Positions 6,167 to 13,379 of a DNA stretch of 15,255 bases are shown piece after piece. The DNA is from Bacilli bacterium. GTDB lineage: Bacteria; Bacillota_I; Bacilli_A; RFN20; CAG-288. The stretch is from positions 1-15,255 of the forward strand of contig CAAFJQ010000008.1 of assembly GCA_900763245.1 (NCBI GenBank), written 5' to 3'. The notes beneath the pieces are model-generated. The model saw only the letters and a program-made list of their open reading frames with translations, did no database searches and had not been told where the DNA came from. How positions within the stretch are numbered: the stretch's first letter is position 1; every line of letters begins with the position of its first letter. A program made the position numbers and the translations under genes.

Positions 6167-7189
6167 TCTGATATCGGTAAGACTATCCTGAGACAATTCG
6201 ATGGATAGTTTTTTGGCGAAGATTTTTCTCTTGTCATAATTGACGGTGACCTGATAAGCGCTGCCGCTTTCATAATAGGTCTGATATTTCTGAAGGAAGC
6301 TTGTCATCAAGGTGCTATTCTTCAAAAAGACAGTCTTTCCGGCCATGGAATAAGCAGCGTATTCATAAGTGAAAGCTTCTTCGAATTCCTTGGCTGTGAA
6401 AGTCTTCGGATTCTTCAGTTCAATCAAAGAGAGCATGTATTCGTTGACATGATCTCTAATATCCATACGAAGAAGTTCAGGATTGGAATAGGCCTTTCCA
6501 TTGAACTTGAAGGAAGAGGCGTAGAGTCCGGTAGTAGAAGGCTGGACAAAGAGATCATCAAAACGCTTATCGCCGTTATTGATATAAGTCTTTTCGATGT
6601 TGAATTTGTCAGTCGGCTTTTCACCAACAGAACCGACAGAATAGACAGGAAGCGTACAATCGATATGCAATGCCTGGTTCTCGACAAAACCATTGGCATC
6701 GATATTGACAGTCGGAGCCGTGATCTCTTTTCTGGAGTAATTCAATGTCATTGAAGAACGAATGGCAGAATTATTCGGAGAAGACATCGTAAACAGTATT
6801 TCGTGACCGAAAGGCTGCAAGCAGGTGAAGATGATGGTCTTGGAAGGCTGGTTGATTTCATATTTGATGTATTCGTCGCAGTCTTTGTTCTCATGCCATG
6901 TCGCACTTTCGAATTCGGCGGATTCTTTATCGGACCACTTTAAGGAAGCGTTGAAGTTGACATAATTGATGGTAGCGGGCATTAAGGAATAATTGACGCT
7001 GATCGTATTGCCATCAGTTGACTTTGTCGAAGAAAGAATTCTGATGTTCTCAACCTCGCTGATGTTGAGTGAACCATTGTTTTCGTCTTTCTTCTTTTCG
7101 GTGGAAAGCGCAATAAGCGAACAGGCGGAGACAAGACCGGCAGACAGAATCGACAACGACAAAACGGCTAATCTTCTTTTTGTTTTCAT
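6140..7189 (-). CDS. Putative lipoprotein of unknown function, 349 aa
   Basis: The product begins MKTKRRLAVL, followed by a hydrophobic stretch and the lipobox LVSAC, so lipidation at Cys23 is expected and the protein would be anchored outside the membrane. A Lys/Asp/Glu/Asn-rich linker (about 33-42) follows. Residues about 45-155 look like a beta-sandwich (bacterial Ig-like: alternating hydrophobics, NYSLMPATINY, LKWSDKES, CLQPFGHEILFTMSS). This domain reading is by eye and uncertain. The rest is unassigned. The start at 7189 is chosen because AGAGGA lies just upstream on the minus strand and the signal peptide starts there; the longer in-frame extension to 7288 runs through the transketolase terminator. 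It is monocistronic with a probable promoter at 7224-7253 and ends tail to tail with sdaA. Confidence 0.85.
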   Translation of the reverse strand: MKTKRRLAVLSLSILSAGLVSACSLIALSTEKKKDENNGSLNISEVENIRILSSTKSTDGNTISVNYSLMPATINYVNFNASLKWSDKESAEFESATWHENKDCDEYIKYEINQPSKTIIFTCLQPFGHEILFTMSSPNNSAIRSSMTLNYSRKEITAPTVNIDANGFVENQALHIDCTLPVYSVGSVGEKPTDKFNIEKTYINNGDKRFDDLFVQPSTTGLYASSFKFNGKAYSNPELLRMDIRDHVNEYMLSLIELKNPKTFTAKEFEEAFTYEYAAYSMAGKTVFLKNSTLMTSFLQKYQTYYESGSAYQVTVNYDKRKIFAKKLSIELSQDSLTDIRLEDTDIVF

Positions 7190-7223
7190 AATTTCCTCTT
7201 TTCTAGGGATTCTCTCCCTCACT

Positions 7224-7253
7224 AAAATATTTGTACGGAAAAGGGGAAAACAA
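7224..7253 (-). promoter_or_regulatory. Probable promoter of the lipoprotein gene
   Basis: On the minus strand TTGTTT (7253-7248) and TATTTT (7229-7224) are 18 bases apart, or ATATTT at 17. The -35 overlaps the T tract of the transketolase terminator. Predicted start near 7217. Confidence 0.4.
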
Positions 7254-7278
7254 AAAAACGCCCACAAATTTGTGGGCG
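7252..7278 (-). terminator. Intrinsic terminator of transketolase
   Basis: A perfect 20-base palindrome (7259-7278, arms CGCCCACAAA and TTTGTGGGCG) lies 18 bases past the transketolase stop. On the minus strand seven T follow it (7258-7252). Confidence 0.92.
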
Positions 7279-7296
7279 CATAATGCAAAAATAAGA

Positions 7297-9264
7297 TTAC
7301 TTTACAAGGTGAAGAATCTTCTCTGCCAAAGTTTCAACGGTATAACCTAAATCGTTGAAGACATCATTGCTCGGAGCGGATTCACCGAAACGATCGATTC
7401 CGAAAACAGTCTTGGCATATTTATAAAGCATATCGCTCTTGCCGGCTTCCAAGAAGACACGCTTGTCATAATCGACACCGAAGACTTCATTCTTATAGTC
7501 TTCGCTCTGTCTGTCGAATACATCCAAAGCGGGAAGAGAGACGACTCTTGTATCGACACCATTGTTCAACAACATCTTCTGAATGCTGATTGCAGTATTG
7601 ACTTCGCTTCCTGTGGCAAGAAGTGTAAGCATGGCTTCGCTTTGTTCTTTGGAAACAACATAACCGCCCTTCAAAGAGCCTTCAAAGCTAGTCTCAGGAT
7701 TGTTGACAAGGTTCTGTCTGGATAAGATGATTGCGGTAGGACGGCTGTTTGAAGTGAACGCATAGCGATAAGCGGCTGCACATTCAATAGCATCGCCAGG
7801 GCGATAGACAGTGACATCAGGAATGGAGCGGAGCATCGTAAGCTGCTCGATCGGCTGATGGGTCGGACCATCTTCACCGACAGCGACAGAGTCATGGCTG
7901 AAGAGGTAGATGGCAGGGATCTTTTCCATAGCTGCCATACGGATGGCTGCTTTCATATAATCAGCGAAGACGAGGAAACATCCGATGTATGTTCTCAGTC
8001 CGCCGTGGAGAAGCATGCCGTTCTGAGCACTTGCCATTGCAAATTCTCTGATACCGAAGTTGACGTTCTGACCGGCTCTGTTGGTCGGTAAGAAGTCTGT
8101 GAATGTCTTGACATGTGTCTTGACGGATTCTGCAACGTCAGCGCTGCCACCGATCAGATTCGGGATTTCCTCAGCGACAATATTGAGTAAGGCCTGGGAA
8201 GTGTTTCTAGTAGCATCCTTGAATCCTTCTTCGTATTTCGGTGCACCCTTGAAGATATAAGGGGAGACATCATTATGTTCGAAGGAAACGAAGCGATTGT
8301 AGTCTTCAGCATATTTGCTTTCATATTCTTTGCAATCGGCCATATAGGCGTCATAGCTTGCTTTTCCGCGTTTGATGAAGCTTTCCTTAAAGGCGAGATA
8401 AGCTTCTTCGTTGATCTGGAAGGCAGGGAAAGAAACACCGAGTGTTTCTTTGGTTTTTGTGACTTCTTCGGGAGTGAAGGCTTTGCCGTGGCTCTTTGCT
8501 GAACCGGCCAAAGGAGAACCGAAACCGATGACGGTGTGGCAGATGATGATAGTCGGCTTGTTCTTGGCGAGTTTTGCCATGCTGATAGCCTTATCGATCT
8601 CATCGATATCATTGCCGTCATTGACAATAAGAACGTTCCACTTGGCGGCTTCAAAACGCTTCTTGGTATCTTCGACAGAAGAATTGGATAAAGGCCCGTC
8701 CAAGGTGCAGTCGTTGCAATCATAAAGAAGAATCAGTTTGTTGAGCTGCTGCAAACCGGCCAAAGAGATGGCTTCCTGAGAGATGCCTTCCTCTAAGCAG
8801 CCGTCACCGGTGAGAACATAGGTATAGTGATTGACAAGGCGTTTTCCTTCAGGATAGATTGCCTGAAGATGAGCTTCTGCCATTGCCATACCGACAGCCT
8901 GAGCCAAACCCTGTCCGAGAGGACCGGAAGTAGCATCGACGCCAGGAGTATGTCCGTATTCAGGATGACCAGGAGTCAAAGAACCTAGTTGTCTGAACTG
9001 CATCAGCTGGTCTAACGGAATCTTATATCCGGCGAGATGCAAGGTTGCATAAAGAAGAGAAGAACCATGACCGGCAGATAAAACAAAACGATCGCGGTTG
9101 ATCCAACTGGGATCTTCGGGGTTGGCAACAAGGTGCCTTGTGAACAGAGTGTAAACTAATGGGGCAGCGGAAAGAGCGATGCCAGGATGTCCGCTTTTTG
9201 CCTTGCAGATCATGTCGAGAGACAAGCCGCGAAGAGTTGCTAATGCTACTTTATCGTAATTCAT
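7297..9264 (-). CDS. tkt: Transketolase
   Basis: Transketolase moves two-carbon units between pentose-phosphate and glycolytic sugars using thiamine diphosphate. Signatures: SGHPG (24-28, His26); LSAGHGSSLLYA (62-73); the ThDP/Mg motif GDGC (153-156) to Asn184 in YDCND; GIREFAM (404-410), whose Glu407 is the cofactor-activating residue; and EDGPTHQPIE (464-473). Length is 655 aa, the normal full length with PP, Pyr and C-terminal domains. AGGAGG just upstream on the minus strand sets the start. It is monocistronic: the probable extended -10 promoter is at 9290-9298 and the terminator at 7252-7278. Upstream, on the same strand, lies the terminator of a putative structured RNA, which could alternatively be read as a leader element for this gene. 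Confidence 0.98.
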   Translation of the reverse strand: MNYDKVALATLRGLSLDMICKAKSGHPGIALSAAPLVYTLFTRHLVANPEDPSWINRDRFVLSAGHGSSLLYATLHLAGYKIPLDQLMQFRQLGSLTPGHPEYGHTPGVDATSGPLGQGLAQAVGMAMAEAHLQAIYPEGKRLVNHYTYVLTGDGCLEEGISQEAISLAGLQQLNKLILLYDCNDCTLDGPLSNSSVEDTKKRFEAAKWNVLIVNDGNDIDEIDKAISMAKLAKNKPTIIICHTVIGFGSPLAGSAKSHGKAFTPEEVTKTKETLGVSFPAFQINEEAYLAFKESFIKRGKASYDAYMADCKEYESKYAEDYNRFVSFEHNDVSPYIFKGAPKYEEGFKDATRNTSQALLNIVAEEIPNLIGGSADVAESVKTHVKTFTDFLPTNRAGQNVNFGIREFAMASAQNGMLLHGGLRTYIGCFLVFADYMKAAIRMAAMEKIPAIYLFSHDSVAVGEDGPTHQPIEQLTMLRSIPDVTVYRPGDAIECAAAYRYAFTSNSRPTAIILSRQNLVNNPETSFEGSLKGGYVVSKEQSEAMLTLLATGSEVNTAISIQKMLLNNGVDTRVVSLPALDVFDRQSEDYKNEVFGVDYDKRVFLEAGKSDMLYKYAKTVFGIDRFGESAPSNDVFNDLGYTVETLAEKILHLVK

Positions 9265-9289
9265 ACAATCCTCCTAAAATAGATACCTT

Positions 9290-9298
9290 ATTTTACCA
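9290..9298 (-). promoter_or_regulatory. Extended -10 promoter of transketolase
   Basis: On the minus strand TGGTAAAAT (9298-9290) fits an extended -10. A -35 is weak (TTTGTC/TTGTCG 15-16 bases upstream). Predicted start about 9283, with AGGAGG then in the leader. It lies downstream of the terminator at 9315-9344, so transketolase can be transcribed independently of the upstream RNA. Confidence 0.5.
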
Positions 9299-9314
9299 TT
9301 ATTTGTTATGCGAC

Positions 9315-9344
9315 AAAAGAAAAAGCGGATGGTTTTCCATCCGC
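9315..9344 (-). terminator. Intrinsic terminator of the putative structured RNA
   Basis: On the minus strand GCGGATGG (9344-9337 arm) and CCATCCGC (9332-9325 arm) pair perfectly around AAAA. TTTTTCTTTT follows (9324-9315). Confidence 0.9.
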
Positions 9345-9491
9345 ATCTAGAATCTTCACCATTTTCCCATGGTACAAGGCGGAAACCGCAGCGGGACTTT
9401 AGGATTCCTATTCAAGATAGGCTTTCGACACCGGTCCGGCGATATAAGTCTCCTAGATTAAATTTGTCGGAAACGCGCATTATTTCTAGAC
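9318..9491 (-). ncRNA. Candidate structured small RNA, about 174 nt, family not recognised
   Basis: The region codes for nothing convincing but has all the parts of an RNA gene on the minus strand. A promoter (9498-9526) predicts +1 at G9491. The first eight bases, GTCTAGAA (9491-9484), pair with TTCTAGAT (9352-9345), closing the molecule end to end. The intrinsic terminator abuts that helix with no spacer. Inside are ACCAT/ATGGT (9373-9369 with 9362-9358), GCGG/CCGC (9389-9386 with 9382-9379) and CCTAT/ATAGG (9421-9417 with 9411-9407). Size and closed-rod geometry resemble 6S RNA, but I could not confirm its central bubble. I see no SRP core, T-box or RNase P motifs. It could instead be a cis leader for transketolase ending at a regulated terminator. 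Confidence 0.6.
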
Positions 9492-9497
9492 ACCTTT

Positions 9498-9526
9498 ATG
9501 ATAAAGTGAACGAGACAATTTTTCAA
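9498..9526 (-). promoter_or_regulatory. Sigma-A-type promoter of the structured RNA
   Basis: On the minus strand TTGAAA (9526-9521) and TATCAT (9503-9498) are exactly 17 bases apart. The implied +1 is G9491, the first base of the closing helix. Confidence 0.65.
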
Positions 9527-9560
9527 TATGCAATTTATCTTTTCTGACTTTTGCATCGCA

Positions 9561-9591
9561 ATTGTAAACGCGTGAATGAAATCCAAGTCAA
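9561..9591 (-). promoter_or_regulatory. Weak second promoter candidate upstream of the structured RNA
   Basis: TTGACT (9591-9586) and TACAAT (9566-9561) on the minus strand are good boxes but 19 bases apart. It would lengthen the RNA at its 5' end by about 65 bases. Otherwise I see nothing definite between 9527 and 9607. Confidence 0.2.
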
Positions 9592-9607
9592 AGAACAAAT
9601 GAGGGTT

Positions 9608-10135
9608 TTATTCTTTGCCTTTCGGATAATTCTTCAAGAAATCTCTTCCCTTGATCGTCTCAGTCGTTGCCAGAGAATAGAAGTCCTGCTGACGAAGAGC
9701 CTCAGAGAGAACGATGGCAACAGAGTTGGAGAGATTGAGACTTCTCGCATTGATCGCCATCGGAATGCGGGCGGTTTTTTCGTAATGCTCTTTCAAGACA
9801 TTCTTAGGAATACCGGTCGACTCTCTTCCGAACATGAAGAAATGATCAGCGGCGACATCCGAATAATCGAAATCACAGTAAGTATGGTCGGAATAACGGG
9901 TGATATAATACCCATCCTCTTTTCCATGCACAGAAAGAAATTCATCGATTGTATCAAAGCGCTCGATTTCAAAGCCGATGGCATAATCCATCTCAGCGCG
10001 TCTTAATGCTTTCTCATCTAAGGAAACAGTGAGCGGACCGATGATAGTCAGCTTAGCATCCATCGCCATACAGGTTCGGATGATGTTTCCGATATTTGCC
10101 GGCTTTTCCGGCTCAAAAAGAACGATGCGGTTCAT
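9608..10135 (-). CDS. trmL: tRNA (cytidine/uridine-2'-O-)-methyltransferase TrmL
   Basis: TrmL is a SPOUT (trefoil-knot) methyltransferase that 2'-O-methylates the wobble nucleotide (position 34) of tRNA-Leu isoacceptors with SAM. The family motifs are clear: LFEPEKPANIGNIIRTC (6-22), FGRESTGIP (102-110) and ARIPM...RSLNLSNSVAIVLSEALRQ (122-149), which form the knot and SAM site. Length is 175 aa against about 155-160 for E. coli, the extra being a C-terminal tail. The ATG at 10135 overlaps the aminopeptidase stop (ATGA) and begins where the family begins; the in-frame GTG at 10153 would add six unrelated residues. There is no SD. The bases before the ATG include CTCCTTT, the opposite of an SD, so initiation probably depends on coupling to the upstream gene. 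Last gene of a four-gene operon. Confidence 0.94.
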   Translation of the reverse strand: MNRIVLFEPEKPANIGNIIRTCMAMDAKLTIIGPLTVSLDEKALRRAEMDYAIGFEIERFDTIDEFLSVHGKEDGYYITRYSDHTYCDFDYSDVAADHFFMFGRESTGIPKNVLKEHYEKTARIPMAINARSLNLSNSVAIVLSEALRQQDFYSLATTETIKGRDFLKNYPKGKE

Positions 10136-11904
10136 CGATACAAAGGAGCGCACTGCTTGACAAGATAGGCAAGAAGGTCGCTGTCTCCTTTACAATAAGG
10201 TGCCAGTTTTTCAAAGACCATCTGATGATAGTCGTTGATCCAGCAAAGCTCATCATCAGTGAGCATCTCAAGGTCGATGCCGCGTCTATCATACGGACAA
10301 TAGGTGATTGTCTCAAACTGGTAGAAGATGCCGTCATCGGTTTCAAAGGCGGGAACGACAAGGAGGTTGTTCTCTAATCTGATTCCGTATTTGTACGGCT
10401 TATAGACACCAGGTTCAATGGTGATGATATGACCTAACTGCAAATCAGCGCTGTCGCCTCTATTTGGACGATCATAAAAACGGAAGCCGATAGGTCCTTC
10501 ATGGACACATGACATATAGCCTACACCATGACCTGTACCGCACTTGTAATCCAAGCCTTCCTTCCACATAATTTCTCTAGCTTTGATATCGATAGAGTGA
10601 CCAGTGCATCCTTTTTCAAAGATGGTAGTGGATAAAGCAATCTGAGATTTCAAAGTCAAAGTGTAGTCGTGCTTGACAGCATCTGAAACATGCATGGAGA
10701 CGATGAATGTACGAGTGGTATCGGTTGTTCCGCCATAGTACTGTCCGCCGGAATCGACTAAAAGAAGCTGATTGTTTCTAGTGACAGGAGAATGCTTTTC
10801 TTTGCTCGGCGCATAGTGCATCATCGCAGCATTGCTGTCGACAGCAGCTATTGTCTCAAAGGAGAGATCAAAACATCTTGGATTGCTTCTTCTCTGCAAC
10901 TCGAGATATTCAGCAAGATTCTCTTCGTTCAGTGTTCCTGTATCGATCTTGTCATCGATGTATTTCATCAGTTTCAAGACGGCGATGCCGTCGATAGCCT
11001 GAACTTCTTTTGTGTTCTCAATCTCAACCTTGCCTTTGACGGACTTCTGATAGTAGACAGGAGAACTTCTGAAGACGGGGCGCTTGAGGATAGAACAGAT
11101 GAATGCATTGGTCTTGTTAGGATCGATGAGAGTCGGGACTTCCTCATGCTGTTTTAGGAAGTCTTCAAACTGGTCATAAGGATAGACAGAGATTTCAGCG
11201 GGGAAATCATTAGGGATCTTATCCATATCGATGAAGAGGCTTATATGATTGTCAGAAGAGATGTAAAGATAGGAGTAGAAGACAGGGGTGCAGGGGATAT
11301 CGCTTCCGCGATAGCCTAAGACATAAGCGATATCATCAAGAAGCGGAACGACAATCGCTTCTGCTCCCTGTTGTTTTACCTCTTTCATGATGGCATTGAC
11401 TCTCTCTTCACGAGTTGTGGAAAGATATTTGTCCTCGACTTTCCAGATCTTTCCTTTCGGAAGAGTAGGAAGATTTGCAACAAAACGGCGATAGGAAACG
11501 CGTTTGATTGTGGAATTCTTATCTAAAGCAAAGGAACGCAATTCATTCAAGGAGAAGAGAGAAGAATCAAGTCCTAAAGGATAAAGCCTGTTTTCTTTGA
11601 TGAACTCTGCCATGGAAGGAACACCATGCTTGCCCATATAGACAAGAGTGCATCCTGATCCTTTGATGTCTCCTTCTGCCTCAGTCCAATAACGGCCGTC
11701 GGTATAGATGTAATAGTGATCCTGTGTGACAAGAAGCGTTCCGTCCATTCCCTTGAACGGGCAGAAGTAAAAGCGCTCCGCAGCAAAGCGGCTAGAGCAC
11801 TCCTCGGACATATGAGGATCGGTGCTGGGAATGATGTAAGCCTTGATGTTATCGGCTTTCATCTGATTCTGCAGGCGAGAGATTCTTTCATCAAAAACGT
11901 TCAT
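10132..11904 (-). CDS. Aminopeptidase P family protein (M24B, long form)
   Basis: It removes the N-terminal residue from peptides with proline at position two and is a cytosolic dinuclear-metal (Mn) peptidase. Two creatinase-like N-terminal domains (about 1-130 and 155-290) precede the pita-bread catalytic domain (about 305-525) and a C-terminal domain. This is the architecture of eukaryotic APP1/XPNPEP1. All five metal ligands are visible: Asp384 (VDSG), Asp395 (TTDTTRT), His459 (GTGHGVGY), Glu497 (TIEPG) and Glu511 (RLENN). The accessory His363 (MHYAP) is also present. Length is 590 aa, normal for the long form and much longer than E. coli PepP (about 440). AAAGGAGA on the minus strand sets the start. 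It follows proS by 24 bases and overlaps trmL by four, so it is mid-operon. Confidence 0.95.
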   Translation of the reverse strand: MNVFDERISRLQNQMKADNIKAYIIPSTDPHMSEECSSRFAAERFYFCPFKGMDGTLLVTQDHYYIYTDGRYWTEAEGDIKGSGCTLVYMGKHGVPSMAEFIKENRLYPLGLDSSLFSLNELRSFALDKNSTIKRVSYRRFVANLPTLPKGKIWKVEDKYLSTTREERVNAIMKEVKQQGAEAIVVPLLDDIAYVLGYRGSDIPCTPVFYSYLYISSDNHISLFIDMDKIPNDFPAEISVYPYDQFEDFLKQHEEVPTLIDPNKTNAFICSILKRPVFRSSPVYYQKSVKGKVEIENTKEVQAIDGIAVLKLMKYIDDKIDTGTLNEENLAEYLELQRRSNPRCFDLSFETIAAVDSNAAMMHYAPSKEKHSPVTRNNQLLLVDSGGQYYGGTTDTTRTFIVSMHVSDAVKHDYTLTLKSQIALSTTIFEKGCTGHSIDIKAREIMWKEGLDYKCGTGHGVGYMSCVHEGPIGFRFYDRPNRGDSADLQLGHIITIEPGVYKPYKYGIRLENNLLVVPAFETDDGIFYQFETITYCPYDRRGIDLEMLTDDELCWINDYHQMVFEKLAPYCKGDSDLLAYLVKQCAPLYR

Positions 11905-11928
11905 GACTTATCTCCTTTGTTTTAGCGA

Positions 11929-13374
11929 TTAGTAGGCACGGCCGAAATAGACAACGGTATCAGCACCTTCTTCGCCAGTGTAGGAATCCTTGCTCTGGAA
12001 CGGGCGCTGATCGAAAGGCACGACTCTAGGAGTAGCATTGAACTCTTCCTTCATCTTCTTTTCGATATCGCCTTCCAAAGAAGACTTGACCATCATCTTG
12101 GCAAAGCCTTTCTGGTTGCCGACAACGTCCTTGATCTCATCATAGTTATGGCATTCATAGACATGTTCGTTGAGGAACTTCAAAGCTTTCTGATACATGC
12201 CTTCATGGATTTCATTAAGCAAGCCAGGAACCTCTTTTTCAAGCTCTTCAATCGGCATACTGGATTTGCTTCCATCGTATCTCTTTGTCAAAGTGGCCTG
12301 GCCCTTTTCGAGATCCTTCGGACCGATTTCGATACGGAGAGGGATGCCCTTCATTTCGTACTGGGCGAATTTCCAGCCAGGAGTCTTGTTGCTGTCATCG
12401 AGATAGACTCTGACGCCTTCGGCTTTCAGCTTCTCTTCAATTTCTTTAGCTTTCTTCAAAACCTCGGGATTGGTATCCATACGGATAGGAATGATGACGA
12501 CCTGAGTCGGTGCAATCTTAGGAGGGAGAACCAATCCTTCATCATCGCCGTGGACCATGATCAGAGCGCCTAAAAGACGGGTGGAAATACCCCAGGAAGT
12601 GTAATGAGGATATTCGATCTTGTTCTCTTTGCTGAGATACTTGATGCCATAAGCTTCAGGGAATCCGGTTCCTAAATAATGGGAGGTTCCGCACTGGAGA
12701 GCCTGGCAGTCAGGCATCAAAGCTTCAATAGTATAAGTGTCGACAGCACCTGCGAATTTCTCGCTGGCAGGTTTTTGCCCCATGACGAAAGGAATGGCAA
12801 GAAGCTCTCTTCCTAAATCGTTGTAGTTTCTTAAGATGGTGAGCGTGAAGGCTCTTGCTTCCTCTTCGCTAGAATGAAGGGTATGGCCTTCCTGCCAAAG
12901 GAATTCGCTTCCTCTTAAGAAAGGTCTTGTTGTCTTTTCCCAGCGGACGACAGAGCACCACTGGTTGTATTTGACAGGAAGATCATTATAGGAATGAACG
13001 ATATCCTTGAAATGATCGCAGAAAAGCGTTTCGGAAGTAGGTCTTACAACCATCTCTTCCTGAAGCATCTTGTTTCCGCCTCTCGTGACAACGGCACATT
13101 CAGGGGCAAAGCCAGAGATGTGGTCCTTTTCCTTTTGAAGCAAGGACATCGGGATCAGACTAGGGAGATAGACGTTTCTGACGCCTAAGGCCTTGATTCT
13201 CTTGTTGAAGAAATTTTGAATCTCTTCCCATAAAGCATAGCCGTCGGGTCTATAAATGATAAAGCCCTTGGTCTTTGCATAACTCATCAATTCGGCTTTC
13301 AGACAGACATCTGTGTACCACTGTGTGATGTTTTCGCTTTTGCTTGTGATACTTGTGACTTTTTTCTCACCCAT
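11929..13374 (-). CDS. proS: Prolyl-tRNA synthetase, eukaryote/archaeal-type (no editing insert)
   Basis: It charges tRNA-Pro with proline. The short 481-aa form lacks the bacterial INS editing domain. Class II motifs are present: motif 1 around VRNVYLPSLIP (65-75), RPTSET (111-116), motif 2 VVRWEKTTRPFLRGSEFLWQ (142-161), and motif 3 GISTRLLGALIMVHGDDEG (262-280). The anticodon-binding domain covers about 290-400 (QVVIIPI). The C-terminal domain ends in the family's terminal tyrosine (VVYFGRAY). The four cysteines that bind zinc in that domain in many homologues are absent: there is no Cys after residue 409. AAGGAG lies upstream inside the end of the preceding gene (five-base gap), so translation follows on. 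Such ProRS occurs in Mycoplasma, Borrelia and other bacteria. Confidence 0.96.
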   Translation of the reverse strand: MGEKKVTSITSKSENITQWYTDVCLKAELMSYAKTKGFIIYRPDGYALWEEIQNFFNKRIKALGVRNVYLPSLIPMSLLQKEKDHISGFAPECAVVTRGGNKMLQEEMVVRPTSETLFCDHFKDIVHSYNDLPVKYNQWCSVVRWEKTTRPFLRGSEFLWQEGHTLHSSEEEARAFTLTILRNYNDLGRELLAIPFVMGQKPASEKFAGAVDTYTIEALMPDCQALQCGTSHYLGTGFPEAYGIKYLSKENKIEYPHYTSWGISTRLLGALIMVHGDDEGLVLPPKIAPTQVVIIPIRMDTNPEVLKKAKEIEEKLKAEGVRVYLDDSNKTPGWKFAQYEMKGIPLRIEIGPKDLEKGQATLTKRYDGSKSSMPIEELEKEVPGLLNEIHEGMYQKALKFLNEHVYECHNYDEIKDVVGNQKGFAKMMVKSSLEGDIEKKMKEEFNATPRVVPFDQRPFQSKDSYTGEEGADTVVYFGRAY

Positions 13375-13379
13375 GATTT

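Noticed and set aside
8154..8723. 189-aa minus-strand ORF inside transketolase
   Set aside because: It is a shifted frame of the transketolase coding region, low in complexity (serine/lysine/proline-rich) with no SD or family motif.
9318..9491. T-box, SRP RNA, RNase P or common riboswitch in the gap
   Set aside because: I looked on both strands for the T-box GGGUGGNACCGCG, the SRP GUCAGGUCCGGAAGG core, RNase P conserved blocks, and SAM/TPP cores; none is present.
9308..9547. 79-aa plus-strand ORF in the gap between tkt and trmL
   Set aside because: It starts inside a terminator, is full of arginines from structured RNA sequence, has no SD, and runs opposite the promoter and RNA described.
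9551..10006. 151-aa plus-strand ORF opposite trmL
   Set aside because: It lies antisense to the clear TrmL motifs, and has no SD or recognisable fold.
10792..11157. 121-aa plus-strand ORF opposite the aminopeptidase
   Set aside because: It lies antisense to the M24 domain, with no SD and no motif.
12148..12573. 141-aa plus-strand ORF opposite proS
   Set aside because: It is the antisense frame of the conserved ProRS anticodon-binding domain.
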